Shown: one piece after another, positions 41,301 to 56,300 of the stretch | How positions within the stretch are numbered: the stretch's first letter is position 1 | Layout of the letters: the number at the start of each line of letters is the position of its first letter | From: Gordionus sp. m RMFG-2023 | Taxonomy: Eukaryota; Nematomorpha; Gordioida; Chordodea; Parachordodidae | Length of the DNA stretch: 64,000 nt | NCBI RefSeq assembly: GCF_954871325.1 | Contig: NC_088777.1 | Coordinates: 14,237,366 to 14,301,365 of the forward strand | Direction of reading: 5' to 3' | Notes under the pieces: model-generated | Databases searched by the model: none | What the model was told of the DNA's origin: nothing | Seen by the model: only the letters and a program-made list of their open reading frames with translations | Translations under genes and position numbers: made by a program

Positions 41301-44300
41301 TTTTAGAAACCTGGACCAGAATCTCTTTTTTTTAAAAAAAACCTTTGGAACCAGAACCTTTATTACGAAGTTTGTTTTAAATTGGCTTAATTCATATTCT
41401 TTAATTTTGGGCTAGTCTCGACCCAAAAAATATACATTGCGATTATCTCAACAAGCCCATTTTGATATTATATAATACTTTTTTCATTATTCTTTATATT
41501 AAGTTAACGCATAAACCATCTTATCACCAATACCTACAACCCCAACATGCATCACCACAAGCGGGATACAAATTAAATCAACAGACCAAACTACAAATCA
41601 ATAATAATCAGGAAAGACCTCAGGCCTCCTCCTTTGTAAAACAAATGCAGCCATCTCATAACATGTTCGACGGCGAACCTCGGATTATTAATAGCTTTAT
41701 CAAAGGGGAAGGGATAATGGAAGGTATTATTGATTCTTGTCTTACTAATTTTATAATAAATGATTTATAAAATATTATTCTTTATCTAAATGAGTGAAGG
41801 AAAGGATAAAGAATGAAGTAAAGAAAGAAGATAGAGGAATTTTTTTTATATTGTATATTTTAAAATAAAAATGGTAGCGTTACCTCAAATGAACAGTAAC
41901 GACGTGGAGGAGTTATTAGGGCGCGAACCAAATTTCGATAATGGCAAGGAATTAACTTCCAACATCATCTATCCTCCGAATAATTATAGTTTGCCACATT
42001 TTATCATCTTGATTTTTTTAATTCGAAAACATTTTAGATTTTCTAAAAGTGCATATTCATTTGGAAAATAATGTGTATGAAAATAATTTTATTGTTTAAT
42101 TTGAGGGCTTAAATTATGTTTTATTCATATTTGAAGTGATCAAATTATATTTAACCTAGTACCAACAAAGGATCATGAACATAAATGCTTAACTACCCCA
42201 ATAAATTTTCCTAATTTTGAAAAACAGTTACTTCTTTTGCAAAATAATTAATGACACCTCAATTTTTACTATCTTATAAGTTAAAACAAATGATATCTCC
42301 TTGTTTAGGTCTATGCAACCAAATTTACGTTAGTCATGCCAATTTAAGTCAGCGTTATTCGTCGATGTTCAATAATCGAATGCAAGCAACAAAAGAATTC
42401 TCCACCTTTTTTAGACAAGATGTGCCTCCCCAACACGCCTTAGCTGAGTAAATTAAATTAAAAATTTAAAGTAACTTCGGATTGGAATAGGATGGGAGAG
42501 TTCTCGATAGTAATTTTCAGAGTTTTGAGTTAATTACAAAAAAATATCTAGACCAGCTTGTAGTATACAGTTATGACGCAGAAAGTTTAATATACAACTC
42601 GAATTCATGTTCTCTAGTTTACTTCGAGCCTTTTTTTCTTCGGATGTATCGTTTATTACAATATTGACTAATATCCTGGTAAAAACTTAATTTTGATGGA
42701 AACGCGATAAAAAAATTTTAAATCCCCTTGGTAAATAAAATATGAAAAGTCACTCATTTTTTCAAAAAAAATAATTAGAAATTGAAGTTTTAGGAACAAA
42801 AGGAATCATTTTTTAATCAGGTTTGAGTCCGCCCGAGTTTTAAAAATTGTTTATATAGATCTTTATACTCTACATATTATTTTGAATAAAATGAACGATC
42901 TTACTGGTTTAACATAATTTAACGGCTTGATATTTGAGTAATAATAAAGGCAAGTTTAATAGAAAATAGTTCTGTATACGTTACATCTGAAAAAGGAACG
43001 CGTTACCATTACCCTTTCCCTTGTGAAAAAGGAACGCGCGTTACTGACTATTCAAAAAAGTACTTTACACTATTATATACAAACAAGAATAATATATTAT
43101 AGGATAAGATATTTTTTATAATAGTTTATTCTTCCTATATATGATATAAATGGAATTATACAAGAATAATATATTATTTTATTACAAGATGAGATACATA
43201 TTTTTATAATAATTTTAATTTATTTTTAACAATTGATTTTCAAAATTTTGATCAGATAAACAAGAGCGTTTAGTGTTCAACACAACTTTCACAGTGTGGA
43301 TGGGAGGGTTGTGTTAGTGATTTGCATCGGGCCTAATTTTTAAAGCCCGGCCCAACCCGAGTTTTTTATAAAGTTTGGCCCAACCTGAACCCGAAATTTT
43401 TTTAAAAAATTTTGCCAGCCCGACCCGAATTTTTTTAAATATAGAAATTGATTTTTATAATTACTCAAATAAACGATATATGTTATATGGCGTCTACTTT
43501 CTATAAATAAAGTCAATAAAAAAATTCAACATAAAATGGATAAATTTAGATATATTTTAAAAAGTTTCTAAGGCCCAACCCGACCCTGCCCGAATTTTCT
43601 TAACGGGCCGGGCCTACATTTGCAGAGCTCTAGGTTGTATTATATTTAATAAATAAGAAACTTAATAGAGGGAATTTATTAAAAATTAAAGAATGATCTT
43701 TATTTTGAAAAAAGCTTAATAAATCATCTTCAATAAAATTTTTATTCAGATCCTCATCGAAAATGAATTTATCTTTATTCAGAAAAGTATCTAGTATGTG
43801 TTTTGTTTTTAAAGGAATCAAACCTACTTTTTCTTTATCAAATTTCTCAAACTGAAATAAGTTCAATCTTTTTTCTTTCTTTGACCTTTAATTTTATCCA
43901 GCGCCAATCCAATTTAAATAGCGGGTGTATTATTGCTGAAAGTATATTAATCTTTATAGAAATTGTAAGCACCTTTTATCTATTTCTTGAAGGATTGCAT
44001 TAATAAATGGCTTAAAACATGTGAAATTTTTTACCATTTTTTAACTTATATTATAATAGTGAGAGTGAGATATCCCTAAGCCAAATTTTCTTCGCAAATC
44101 GAAAGAGTCGTAGCAACAGGTCCATAACCTTTAAAATCAATATATATATATATATACATATCATATTTTTTAATTGACAATAATAACCATATAATATTCA
44201 TCTATGAAGGACTTGTCATTACCTGAAAATATCTGTAATTTGGATTTATTATTAGATTCGTCAAATTTGTGGCCATTCTCCTTAATTATTTAATAATTTA

Positions 44301-47300
44301 ACAAAGTTATAAAAAGAGCTCCATCTTGTGTAACCGGTTTAATAAGATATCTTCCCACTTTTCCTTAAAAATAGCTGAACAATTTGCTGCCCATGTTTTT
44401 AACCACAATTGAGGTTGAAATATTTGAGTGTGGACACAATTTACACTTACAAAGTGTAGACTTTGCACCCTTAATTTTCTTTATTGATGTAAAAAAATGG
44501 TTAATATTAGGGACAGGGCAGAGTTAAATCGTCTCCATATGAAAGAATTATGTACAATTGACATAATATACTATATAAAATATAATATTAGAGAAATATA
44601 AATTAATATACCTTGATTGATTCAATATTAATTAGATTAACAATCTTATCTGAAAATTTAACAACTAAATTTAAAATAAAATGAAGGAATTTGATGTTTG
44701 ATCTGAATTAAAAACTCAGCTTACATTATTTACAAAATTTAAAAAATAAATAAAAGTAATTTTAAAATACAATAAAATATGTTTTTCCATATTTAAAAAA
44801 AATTTTTTAAATGACATTTTTTGCGTTACCATTACTCAAAAAAAGAAACTCTTTATCTCTAGAAGGTAACGAATGCGGTTCCTTTCAAAATGGTAGCACC
44901 GTTAGTAACGACGTTACTTTTTTGGCTTTACTTTACAGCACGAATAAAAAATAATTATTAAACTAATAATATCACAAAGTCCCTATAATGTTCATGGCCG
45001 TTCTATCAGACCCCCTAAAAATGTTGACCCTCCTCCCTGCCCCACGTTTCTTCAATCACATGCTTCCGCAATTTTTTCTCGCGACCTCGATGAACTGTGC
45101 GATAAGGACTCTGGGCCCAGTCACACTCAGAGGAATTTAGCGAGATGGCAAAGGGACGAATCACTCGGTATTATGGCAACTATATCACCCGTCCTCTACG
45201 CTAATCTCATGTATCCGAGCCTTAAAAGGGAAGTTCCAGGTAAATATTTTATCCGATATAATTTCCAATTCACTATCCAGCTTAAAATGCTTTTATTGTG
45301 ATTCGACATTTTTTTTCCACAAAAGATATTTTAGAACGTTCTAAGCAAATGGCCAAACTTTGGAGAAACGTTTTACCAGAAGACAGAATTCCTTATTTGG
45401 TATATAATAATCTTATACATATCTCTTTTCACCTTGTAGATAAGTCTCTTTACAATAATCTAAATTTCATTTTTTTATAATAGCAAAAAGCTCGCGAAAA
45501 TAGAGCCTTTCTTAGACTCCAAAAATCCCAACAAGTATTATTACTATTCAATATGATTTTTTTTTGAGAAGTTTTTTTTAATATCTCCTCTAAAATTGCT
45601 TAGTAATTAATCATTATTATTAAAGTATTAGTCTTTGTTTTTTTAAATTTTTCATTTCACTTCTTGCATTATTTCTTTTTTTTAAAATTGTTTTATAAAT
45701 ATATAAATTTACCAAAAATTATGTAAACGAAGCTACAAAGGAAATCAAAAAAATGAATTTCTTTGAAAATGAATTTTATGACAAAAAAATAATTAAATAT
45801 TAGAAATCGTTGGAGCATCAATCCATAGCTAGCGTCACTACTTCAAATAAAGTTTTTATACATTTTTACATTAATTTTATAAATATTCTTCAGAATTAAA
45901 CCAAATGTTACCAATATCAAGTTAATATTGGCAGATTCGATTTAACATATGAAAAATATATATAGTGAATATAATAAACCAAAAATATACCAATAAGTAT
46001 ATAAATTAAATGGGCGAAAATATAATTACCACATCTAAAAAAAAAAATTCCATGATTCAATATTTTATAAATAATTTTTTATCCCCCATTTTGAAATATC
46101 TGGTCAACCTATTTAACTATATCGGCCAATTCGGTTCATCCCTAATTAAAAAAAATGTATAAATTATATAAATAAATCTTGCATTTTTTTTTCCTTTAAT
46201 TTAAGAATACGACATCAGAAGATCTCATTACCCCTTCCCCCATTTTCGTTCAGCCCCAAACATCGAGCAAGGTAACGCATTTAGTAAAGGATAATGGCGA
46301 CGATGGTCTATTTAGATTGGAATCAAGTCTGCCAATAAAAATAGAGAGAGAAGATGTTAGTTTTTATACTTTTATGTTATATATATATATCAATTAATTT
46401 CACTTGACCCTCCGGACCATTCTTGGGATGTTTAATTTCATTTAGATGATGCAATATTAACTGAACGTTCACTATAACACGGTGGTGTTTATTTTAAAGT
46501 TTATGTATATTTTTTTATTGGTTAATCAATTTTGTGATTGAATTAATTGATTCCAGGTTAGAGTTGAAGAATTATTGCATCAAGATGTTAAAATTTATGT
46601 ATTTTTTTTAAAGTTATAATCAATTTTGCTATTGAATTAGTTGATTCAGATACAGTTGAGGAGTTATGACATCAAGATGTTGAGATTTATTTTATTTATT
46701 TTGAGACTTCATCCAAGTGAGCGAGAGGCAGTTAAATGGCGACGATAATGTTATTTGGATTTAGTAATAAAACCACGTCTTTCCCTTTCATCTTTCATTA
46801 AAGCCTTTAACCACTCACTCAAGTCAGCTCTCGTTTGATGGGGATATGAATATTATTGGCAATCAAAATTTCAATACCACCTCTTACTTTAAAGAAGATA
46901 GTATTGCGATAACCCCAATCCAATCTCACACAAACTCTAATCACGTTATCAAAGGTATACCGATTATATTTTAAGGCTAATATTTTTTAGCTCTAGAAGT
47001 AAAGAAGTACAACATGGCCATTTTTATAATAAAGAATATTTAAAAAATCCTTTTAAAATAGGGTAACCATGGCAGAAAGATAATTGCTATTAATTGGAAT
47101 TATCAAAAACTCTAAATTTGTAGTGACCATTTATATATTTTAATATTCATATTTATTGTTTTCCCAGTCGAAATAAACTTGGATCCATCTCTCACCACAA
47201 ATTCTCCTTCTCGCACAACTAATTCAACTTACGCGATAAATCTACCATCTGCACCGTCAATTCATATAGATGCAAGTGATACGCTAACAGAATGCCCCTC

Positions 47301-50300
47301 CATCACTGCTGCCTTATTATCATCACCCCGGATATCTGAAATGTGTTCTGACATAACAAATTTAGCCACGTCTCAATACCAGAATAATTTTGATGAACAC
47401 GATTCCTTATTTCTCTCAACCAAAATTATTTTCGATGGAGAAAACTTCAACTCTAGCGATATTAACAATAGCAATATCGCCCTTTATGAAAAAAATAACC
47501 AAAACTTAGTCGAGGATCCCGTCATAACGGCTTACGAAAGTGACGTATTGACTGGTCAAAATCTTGAAACAGCTGATAGTCGTTTCCGTTACGATGACTT
47601 TTGCAATGTAAATAAGAGATTTTTCACAGTTATTATCTATAAAATGAACCATTCGAGAAATAGAAACCTAAGTTATCACCAATACAAAGTAGGCCTCCAA
47701 AAATGCAAATCGAATAGTAATATTATTTGTATGAGTCAAATAATAATAATTCGATTGTTTAAATTTATTGATTTTTTAGTATAGATTTTATGCTTTATTA
47801 AGCATATTATTGCCAAAGTTTCTAACCGTTATGTTTAACGGCTTAGTAACATGAATTAGAAAATGACAAATTAAGTAACATTACATAACCACATAGATAA
47901 TATCTGTATTATTACTTTAAATTATGCAATTATTTAAAATAACTAAAATTTAAAAAAACTGAACTTGAAAGTTTTTATGACTTTTACTTACTAAGGTTTT
48001 AGTTTTCTTAGTTTGATAATAATATTTTAGGTTTTATAGGATAGTTTATCGGGGATCAAGCAAGATATAAACATAGAGATTTCTTCTATTTTATGGGAGA
48101 AATTGGCAAGTGTTGTATAAAGTTTTTAATGATTTCATTCGTGTTTTTTGAGAAAAATAAATAGAATTTTACTAAAATACATCTTCATTTTTTAAACAAT
48201 AGCTCTATTTTTGATAATTATAAAATTGTAATATATTAAAAAAAATTTGCACACATAATGGTTAAAAATAAATAATATATAGCCTAAAGAGATAAGATAA
48301 CATTAAAGAAATATTATTTATTTAATATTTATAAAATCAAAATCTATATGAGCCTATATATACAGGTTTATTTTTAAAGGTTTCGGTTAGCTTCTTTAAA
48401 TTTAAATTGCATAGGTTAGATTCATTTTCGGTCTGACACTCTGGTTCAAACCCGGTTATCGCGTAGACACAGCTAGGATTTTCCTAAAACACGGGGTTTC
48501 TTTTGCGTGACTTCCCCCATAAATTTTAAGGGGCCTACTATTTTCAGGCCCTTAGTCATGTTATTATATTATCTTATAAAAATAATTTGCGTTTTACAAT
48601 TTTTTTTATTTTAAAAGACTTTTTTTTAATTTATATTGTCGTCTTCGCTAGCTATTAAAAATATTCATATTCACACATTTTTTTACAGGCATTAATAACA
48701 AAGCATTGTTTTTAAAAAATGATCGCATTTTTTAAAACTCAGTCTTAGTCATTATTTTAAATGATTATTAACCTATTATTTAGATACTGATGATGATTCA
48801 CAAATTGGGGAATAAAATTATTTCAATTTAATTTTTACTAAACATGATATATCCTTAATTTGTATTTTTAAATAATAAACAACATAATAAAACCAATATT
48901 AATAATAATATTTATTTCTATAAATAATTCTAATGAGTTATAATATAACAATAATAACTAATAAATAAAATATTTTTTATTAATCAGAAGACTTGATCAT
49001 CAATAAACACCTCTCACTGTGACCTTTTATAAAGCATATAGAAATTTTGAAATAAATTTTTTATTTTCTCTTTCATCTAAGAATATTACATCCGAAGATC
49101 TCAATACCACTTCCATCCGCCTCGTTCAGGCTCAACTTATAAACAATACACCGGATTTAGTAAAAGATAGTAATGCCAATGATCAATTTAGGACAGAATC
49201 AAATTTGAAAATTGTAGATGTTAGTTTTTATATTTTTATGGTTATTGCTAGAATCTCCTGCTAGAACCCTCCAAGGGTAGCTGATGTACATTTTATGATA
49301 ATTTTGTTTATAAATAATGTGGTGAGATTTTAAAGTGTCAGTTAAATGTTATCTATAACTAGGTGGTGTGTATTTTTATGTCTATGTTATTTCTAATCAT
49401 ATGTTTAGTTTTAAATGACCCGATTAAGATTTTAGCCAAAATAATATTACGCAAACCTCGAAATTTGGCAAATAGAGATCCAAACCTTTTTGACATATAT
49501 GAGCAAAATCTTCGGTCGGTTAATAGAATATTATTTTATCTAAAATCTTAATCTGTCCGTTTTAAAAACTCGACCCAAATCGGGGTCTTTTAACAACACT
49601 AAATACGAATTAATTATAGGATGGAATTGGCGATGTCAGTTTTAGACTTGTATTGTTATTTTATGAAGATTTTATTTATTTTGGATTCACCCACATGGAA
49701 TCAGTTAAACTAATAATGAAATTAAAAAAATACTATAGTCCATTATTTTCCAAACGAAAATCATTATATTAAAGCATTTAGCTACTCCATCATGCCAACC
49801 TCCGTTTGATGGGAATATGAATATTACGGACGATCAAAATATCGATACCACCCATGATACCAAGGAGGATAATATCGTAGATATCGCGGGAAACCAACAA
49901 ATCCAATCTCTAATAAATTCTGATCACGTTATCAAGGGTACGATTATTATATTTTCAAGCCAATATTTTAAGAGCAAGTGTAGAATATTTCAACATATAT
50001 CACTTTTTGACTAGAATATGCCACATTTATAATTCTTTAAAATAAAAATTTAACTTTGATAATAAAATAATCAGGGAAATGGAATACGGTTTCTACTAAT
50101 AATATTAACAAAAATAACGGATAAAAGCTATCTTAATATTTTTTTATTTTATCAGTCGAAATGAGTTTGGATCTACCTCTTATTGTTAACACCTATTCCT
50201 CTTGCACAACAATGTCAACCAATTTGATAAATTTGCCATCTACGTCATCAGATCATATTGGCACGGCCGATAAACTACCACAATATTCTTCTACCGTCAC

Positions 50301-53300
50301 CCTATTAGCGATGGAGGAAAAAAATGTTAGTTAAAAAAATTTTTTTAATGCTTATACAAAAATTTCCCCTGGTGAACCCTTCAAGGGTGATCTTGGACAA
50401 TTATTTAGGTAAATATGATAAAATATTAATATGGTAACTATAACAACAAGATGCTGTTTAGTTTTTAATCTGGGCTCTTTTTAAAAGGTATCTTAAATCA
50501 ATATAATGATTGAATTAAATGATGTTAGATTAAATTTAAATAATCCGACTGTTTAGATTTATTTATTTTGAAACTCATCTACCTGACTGGGATGTAGTTT
50601 AAAGGTTTTCTAAAAAGATTACTTTACATCTTTCTTTTTTTCCCAATGATATCATATATAATCACACATTAATTTATATATTTATTAAAGCCTTTGGCTA
50701 ATCCTTCATGCCAGCCCTCTCTTGATGGTAATATGAATTTTAAGGGCGATCTAAATATAGATACAACTCATCACTTTAAGCAGGGTAGTATTGATGATGT
50801 CCCGATAAACCAACAAATTCAAATCAAGGGTAACGATTATATTTTTCAAGCCAATATTAATTATAAGCCTAGCTCATATTCCATGATAAAATAATATTTT
50901 AAACTCTAATTTATCTTGATTTAATATTATTATTTCTTGTTTTCTAAGTCGAAATGAACTTGGATTCGCCTCCCACTGTCAATACTTCTTTCTTTTGTGC
51001 AACAAATTTAACCAATATGATAACTCCTCCAACTACGTTATCAATTCTTATAGACGCACCACCTCAATATTCTTCTATCACGGATACCTTATTATCGCAA
51101 TCCCGGATAAATGACATGGATTCCAAAATAAATAACATAACAACGTCTCGATATCAAAATAATTTTGATTCGTATGATCAACACACCTCTTTTTTTTCAG
51201 CCAAAAATATTTTAGATAACTCTAAAGATATAAATAATAGATTCGCTCGATATGAAAGAAATAACCAAAATATAGTCGGAAATATTCCCGCCATAACGGC
51301 CAATGAAAAGTACCCAGGGACTATAGTCGATAATCGTTTCCTTTATGACTTTCGCAACTTAGATAGTGAGAGGGGAGGCCAGTTTAATGACCAAGACGAA
51401 AGCATGTTTATGGGTGCTCAAATAGGAATTGAACAGCAACCAAAATACCCTTTTAAATCCCCCGTGGCACACTTCCATTCTCTCCAACACAGTGGATTCC
51501 CGGCGCCTTCGTTATCTATCCACCATTCAGCTGTTTTACCGATTGTACCTCCCCCTTCTTTTTCTCAACATATTCGCCAATTTTACGAACATCAACAACC
51601 TCCTTTTTATTCGGCTAAACATAAAAACAACGCGTTGTCCCTTAACCACCAACTAAATAACGTAGCAATATTCGATAATAACGCTTCCGCCAATAATAAT
51701 ATGCTATACGGTACCGTTAACATTGACAATCTTAATTCGACGAATAACATTATCAATAACGAGCCTCTTAATCTGACTAATAATATACTTAAAAATAACA
51801 TTTTAATGCATATCAACAATATTAAGACGGAGGAGAGCGAACAATTCGAATACAACAAGTATTATCATTTCTCCAACCGGTCTAGCCAATTGTTAGATGA
51901 TATTCTTAGTAAAATTATAATTACTTTCATATTTTTTACCTCATATCTTAAATCTTAGTTTTTATTTAGGAAATATTCATTTAAAAGATAAGTTCATATT
52001 TCCATAAATTTTCAATTTTTGAAATTATGTTTACCGAAATCCACAAAAAAACAACGGAATCTAGTTTTTTACAAAAAATTTTAGCTTAGAAATGTCTAAG
52101 AAATGGCATAACCTTCTAAAAAAAAATTCACATCGGAAGGCTTAATTCGGCACATATCTTAAGAATGAGCCGATTCTAAGACACTTTAAAAAATATTTAC
52201 ATAAATAGAAGTTATTAATTTTTTATACAACCCTATTAAATTTTGAATTTGTTTTGACATTATTAATATATATTTCTTTTTAATAATTTAAAACGTAATT
52301 TTTTAAAAGGCGATTTAAGTTCTATCGAAGAAACTAAATCTATATTCAAAGACGTTTCCCAAGAGCCGGGTCCCTATAATCCTGGCCCGATCAATGACAA
52401 CAACGCTTACAACCTTCAAAAACTTCCCCCTAACCCTTGGGCCCCTACTTCTTTTGATCCTCCGCCCGTCAAGAAAATGGCCATTGGGGGAACCGCTTGG
52501 AACAACCATAGTCCTTACAATTATAATCATTACAACATGGGTGACGCCCCCCTTAATTACGATAAAAATAATGACATGCTTGATACAAATAATAATTTTT
52601 ACAATAACCCCCGAGGGCAAGTCTTAGTTGGGCCAGATACAAATACAAACTATCCCTCTGATTTCATTCACCCAAATTATACCCATCCTTGTGTTAACCC
52701 TAATAATTCTGCCAACGATAAATTCAAAGAGACCAAACCAACAGTCATTTATAATGCCGGGATCAAAAAAGAGTTCCTCCAACAGCCCCAGCAAGAAGGG
52801 ATGAGCAAGCTAGATGACGAGAACATAATGGGTCAGATTGATTTCGAAAAATTGAACGAGGCCTTTGCTACTCGGTCCTTCGCCACTCCGCAGGGTTAGT
52901 TGAATTACTTAATTTGATCAAATAATGGTTTTTTATAAAAAATTAAGATAGAATAATGATTTGATATGTATGTATATTAAAATTTAGGTCTGTTTAAAAA
53001 TATATATATATATGATTGTTTTCTCAGACCGATCATCCCAAGACTCTTTTTCCATCCCCGGAACCCACCTCATGCTAAATCAATCTTCACCCACTTTCGA
53101 TAGCGACTCCCCCCAGAAGCACCACCGGTCGAGCGAAGAATACCGGTCTTGGTTATATAAGAAGGATCAGACTTTACAAAATTCACTATCCAATTTATCC
53201 TCCGATATCGCCAAAGTTAATAATTTTGTATGGCATAATAATCTAAAGTCTAATGTTTATGCAAAGGTATTTCAAATTTTAATCATCGGTTACATTATAT

Positions 53301-56300
53301 AAAAAAATCCTATTTTTCAATGGGCCAATAATGAGCTACTTATATAATATTTTTTACTCGTTAAGATTTAGCAACCTGAATAATTTCACTATATTTTATT
53401 CTTATTTAGTTAAGAAAACGCAAAAAGAGCTTGGCCTCCAAACAACGACAACTTAAGAAAAGTGGGGGAGGTATTCCCATTACGCTTCCGCTTCATGAGT
53501 CCCGTGAACTTTTGGCTCTTGTTAATGACATAGGCGGGATGCAGAAACGAATAGAAGGATTGAGAAAAGAGATGAAACAACACAAGTCTTTATTGTCCGA
53601 TTGGCAGGGCAAAAAGGAAACTAAGGTATTTGAAAAAAATTAACAAAGAGTCAGAAAGAAACGAAAGAATTCTGGTAAATCAAATTAAATTGTTAGTAAG
53701 AAAATGAAAATGGTCATGTTTGCTAAGAAGCAAAGAGTGAGAAAATCGAAAGTTGACAATTTATCTTTAATATGTCAACTTTAACTCAGGCGTTTTAAAA
53801 AACAACTTAATTATTAGTGTATAATATATAGTATAGGATATATTTCACCAATCAAATAATATATATTTATAAAGCCAGAGTATATTTAAGAGGGGAATAT
53901 TTTTCATATCATAGTTTTAGCCGAATTAGTAATTTGTACCCATGTAAAATAATTATATACAAGTTGTCCAGCTTGGCCCATAATAATCATTTATTAAAAC
54001 TATTATATATAATAGTTTTAATAAATGATTTTTCCAGCTCCCCTGTAAAGATATTTTACTTGTCTGCCCAGCTTTGCCGAGCTTCCAACCAAGCCACGCC
54101 AAACTCTATTTTGTTCACGTTTAGCCAAATTGATGTTTTATAAACTTAATTTAGTGTTTTTAAGACCTATCAGGCAATTAATTATATTGCTCTATCTCTC
54201 CTACAAAATTAAATCGAATTATTTCTTCATGTTCAATATTCCCTAATAAAGCTGCACCAGCCTCGAACCCCCAATCCTAACCTGTTTCCTCCTCTTAATC
54301 CTAACCCTTTCAACACGAACCTCGCGAATAATCAAAATAACGAAATCCAACTGGCGCCAGTCAATAATATCCCTGTTCAATCAAGATCCGATATAATTAT
54401 CGATTCCCCACTCGTGGAAATTCCTTCTAATCCTATTAACCAAAATCAAATAAATCTTTCTCCTCATCAAATGCTGAATATGCAAAATATGCAGCACAAC
54501 GAAGCTATTGTGAGAATGCAACCTCAGCCTTCTTTCCAACACGGAATCAACTCAAATTTGATCAGGAATACTTCCTTTGTTCCTTCCGGATTTGGGTGCG
54601 GAGATAAGGGTGGATTTATAAGGTTTTTATTAAAAAAATACCTATTTTAATATTTCTTTATTTTTAGTTAAAAATTCTTTATATAATATTTTTTATGATT
54701 TGAATATAAAGTTATCATGTCTAATATTATATAATAATGTATTATTGTAAATTAGTTATAGAGGTCTTTGTGAATTGAATAACTTATAAATTATCGTTTA
54801 TATATGGAGAGAATAATTATTAATAAAATTGGATTGTTTTAGAATCTTAGAATATAAAATAGAAATATATATAAAATATTATACATAAAAAGCATAAGAA
54901 ATAATTCAAAAATTAATAAAATTTATACTGGATAAAAAAATTATTAGAATTTATAAAATGTGCCAAATTTATCCTTATTTATATATAATTAAAAAAAATA
55001 AATAGCTATTATTTGCAAAGCAACAACCGTTTTCCTCTTTTTTTAAAATTCCGGTTTTGATTTTTTTAATTTCTTACTGGTTTTATTGTCCGGTTCTTTA
55101 AGGTGTCTATACACGATTCGATTATAAAGTTATTTCTTATTCTGTCTTTAATCAATATTGAATAAAAATAACCTTATTTGTTACATTACATTGAAATCTG
55201 AGAGTGTTTGATAAATTTAAATAAATATATATTCAAACAAATCAAATATCGGTTATAGGTTCAACAATCCTGTTAACGCTCCTGTGACGTTGGGAAGAAT
55301 TATGGATAACACTAAATCCCTTGCTGGAGGCCCTCTTATACTCCCGCCCCACTCGGCTTCCACTTCTAAACAGCTCCAGCAAAATATGCAAAATCTCCAA
55401 CATTCACAATATCACAATGATCAAACCATAAAGGAGGATAGAAAATTTCTTAATTTTCCTAATATTCCCTCTCATCTTAATACTCATATTTCTCACCCTA
55501 CTTTGAATAATCTCATTAATCAAAACATAAAACGAGACACTCATAATAATAACAATACCAGTATTACATCGTCCATTTCATCGTCTCTCAAATCTCCTTC
55601 CTTCAAGAAAAGTCATAACCTCCTCTCTCCCTCATTCGTCAAAACTTGTGTCGGCGGAGGTTTTAACAGGATGATGGTTATGGAAGGAGGTGCAGGAGAA
55701 ACGATGCAAAACTCTCAAATGCTGCCTCGCAATTATATCAAAATTATGGATGGAGGAATGCGCTTGGAAGGAAGGATGGGGCTAATGAGACCGCCCGTGT
55801 TTAATAATAATGCAGGTACGCTGCTTTTTTTGAGTTTATTTAAATATATTTATCGACATCTGAAAGTGACGATGTCTTTAAAACTCGAGAAGTATATTCC
55901 TTTTAGCTTTAAAATTGGTAACTCATGAAAAAACTTAAGTTAAGTTGATGTTAGCAAAAAGGGTGAAATAATCATTATTTAAATTCAATATAAAGATATA
56001 CGATTAAATTTAGTATATTGTGCCCAATATCTCGAGTTGTTACGGCAATGCAATTCATCGAATGTTCTTTAACATATTACCTCAATATATCTTATGATTA
56101 CTTCTTAGTACCCAAGCCCATAACTAATATTTTTCGAACAGAACCAGATCTGAAAGTGCTAAATTTTTTTTCGAAAACTTGTAATAACAAAGTGGAAAAA
56201 TCTTTGCTATTGAAGAAAAGAGATTTTTGATCAAAATATAACCTAAAAATGCCCAAATCTTTTATTAATAAATTTTTGTTATTTCCAAGCATAAAAATTT

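Larger units (their letters stand above)
46206..50948. repeat. Intragenic tandem segmental duplication, three blocks
   Basis: Not only exons but adjoining intron words recur: ATTGAATTAATTGATTC (about 46540), ATTGAATTAGTTGATTC (about 46635) and ATTGAATTAAATGATG (about 50510); the GTTAGTT donor after each A exon; TTAAAG before each B exon. Offsets are about 2.88–2.99 kb from block 1 to 2 and about 0.8–0.9 kb from block 2 to 3, so the last block is shortened by a deletion between C2 and A3. Confidence 0.82.

Noticed and set aside
52315-52620. 101-codon minus-strand ORF
   Set aside because: It overlaps plus-strand exon 36, which has consistent splice phases; the opposite frame is open by composition.
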